A DNA stretch of 13,229 nucleotides from Bacillota bacterium. GTDB taxonomy: Bacteria > Bacillota > Clostridia > Christensenellales > Aristaeellaceae. Position 1 is the stretch's first letter. Every line of letters starts with the position of its first letter. A program made the translations under genes and the position numbers. The notes below the pieces were generated by a model. The model did not search any database. It had not been told where the DNA came from and saw nothing but the letters and a program-made list of their open reading frames with translations. Of this stretch, positions 13,155 through 13,229 are shown one piece after another. Location: contig JAEWTC010000199.1 in assembly GCA_023459675.1 (NCBI GenBank), positions 1 to 13,229 of the forward strand, read 5' to 3'.

Positions 13155-13229
13155 ATGGGTACGTATATTTGGATACAATGCGAGCCGGATGTTTAAGCGC
13201 GAAAAACCGCATACGGGTTTTTGCGTGCG

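Noticed and set aside
12990..13212. Two short minus-strand frames at the right edge
   Set aside because: They overlap a hairpin and a plus-strand promoter, have no recognisable motifs and no convincing ribosome binding site.

Overview
The window looks like chromosomal DNA from a GC-rich member of the Bacillota, probably a gut-type Clostridia/Christensenellales-like lineage. This rests on strong AGGAGG-type ribosome binding sites, TTGACA/TATAAT-type promoters, Rho-independent terminators, NlpC/P60 and Amidase_3 wall hydrolases, an EF-G-like paralogue, and a sugar ABC transporter with no ATPase gene beside it. The lineage is an inference from gene style; no rRNA or other marker is present. I see no mobile element, CRISPR array, tRNA or rRNA.

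Left part (1-2600): the C-terminal end of an AraC-family regulator runs in from the left edge. It is followed by an exported N-acetylmuramoyl-L-alanine amidase with its own promoter. An exported NlpC/P60-type cysteine peptidase on the opposite strand overlaps the amidase tail-to-tail by 14 bp.

Middle (2600-6090): a 369-bp divergent intergenic region carries an extended -10 promoter for an EF-G-like translation GTPase of the EF-G2 type. A strong terminator follows. Immediately after it, with no room for a separate promoter, comes a PfkB-family sugar-phosphate kinase (1-phosphofructokinase type). A bidirectional terminator ends this block.

Right part (6090-13000): this is an apparent disaccharide-utilisation locus. 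On the minus strand, an AraC-family regulator and a family GH65 glycoside phosphorylase form a two-gene operon with a 13-nt gap. Divergent from it on the plus strand are a sugar-binding protein and two CUT1-type permeases. The likely logic is that the binding protein and permeases import an alpha-linked glucose disaccharide or oligosaccharide, GH65 splits it with phosphate to beta-glucose 1-phosphate plus the other sugar, and the AraC protein senses the sugar and controls both arms. The ATPase subunit and the beta-phosphoglucomutase expected for such a pathway are not in the window. The binding protein has a signal peptide but no lipobox cysteine. A perfect 28-bp palindrome and further hairpins separate it from the permease genes.

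Right edge (12998-13229): a long hairpin lies after the transporter operon, followed by a strong consensus promoter (TTGACA, 17 bp, TACGAT) firing rightward into a gene outside the window.
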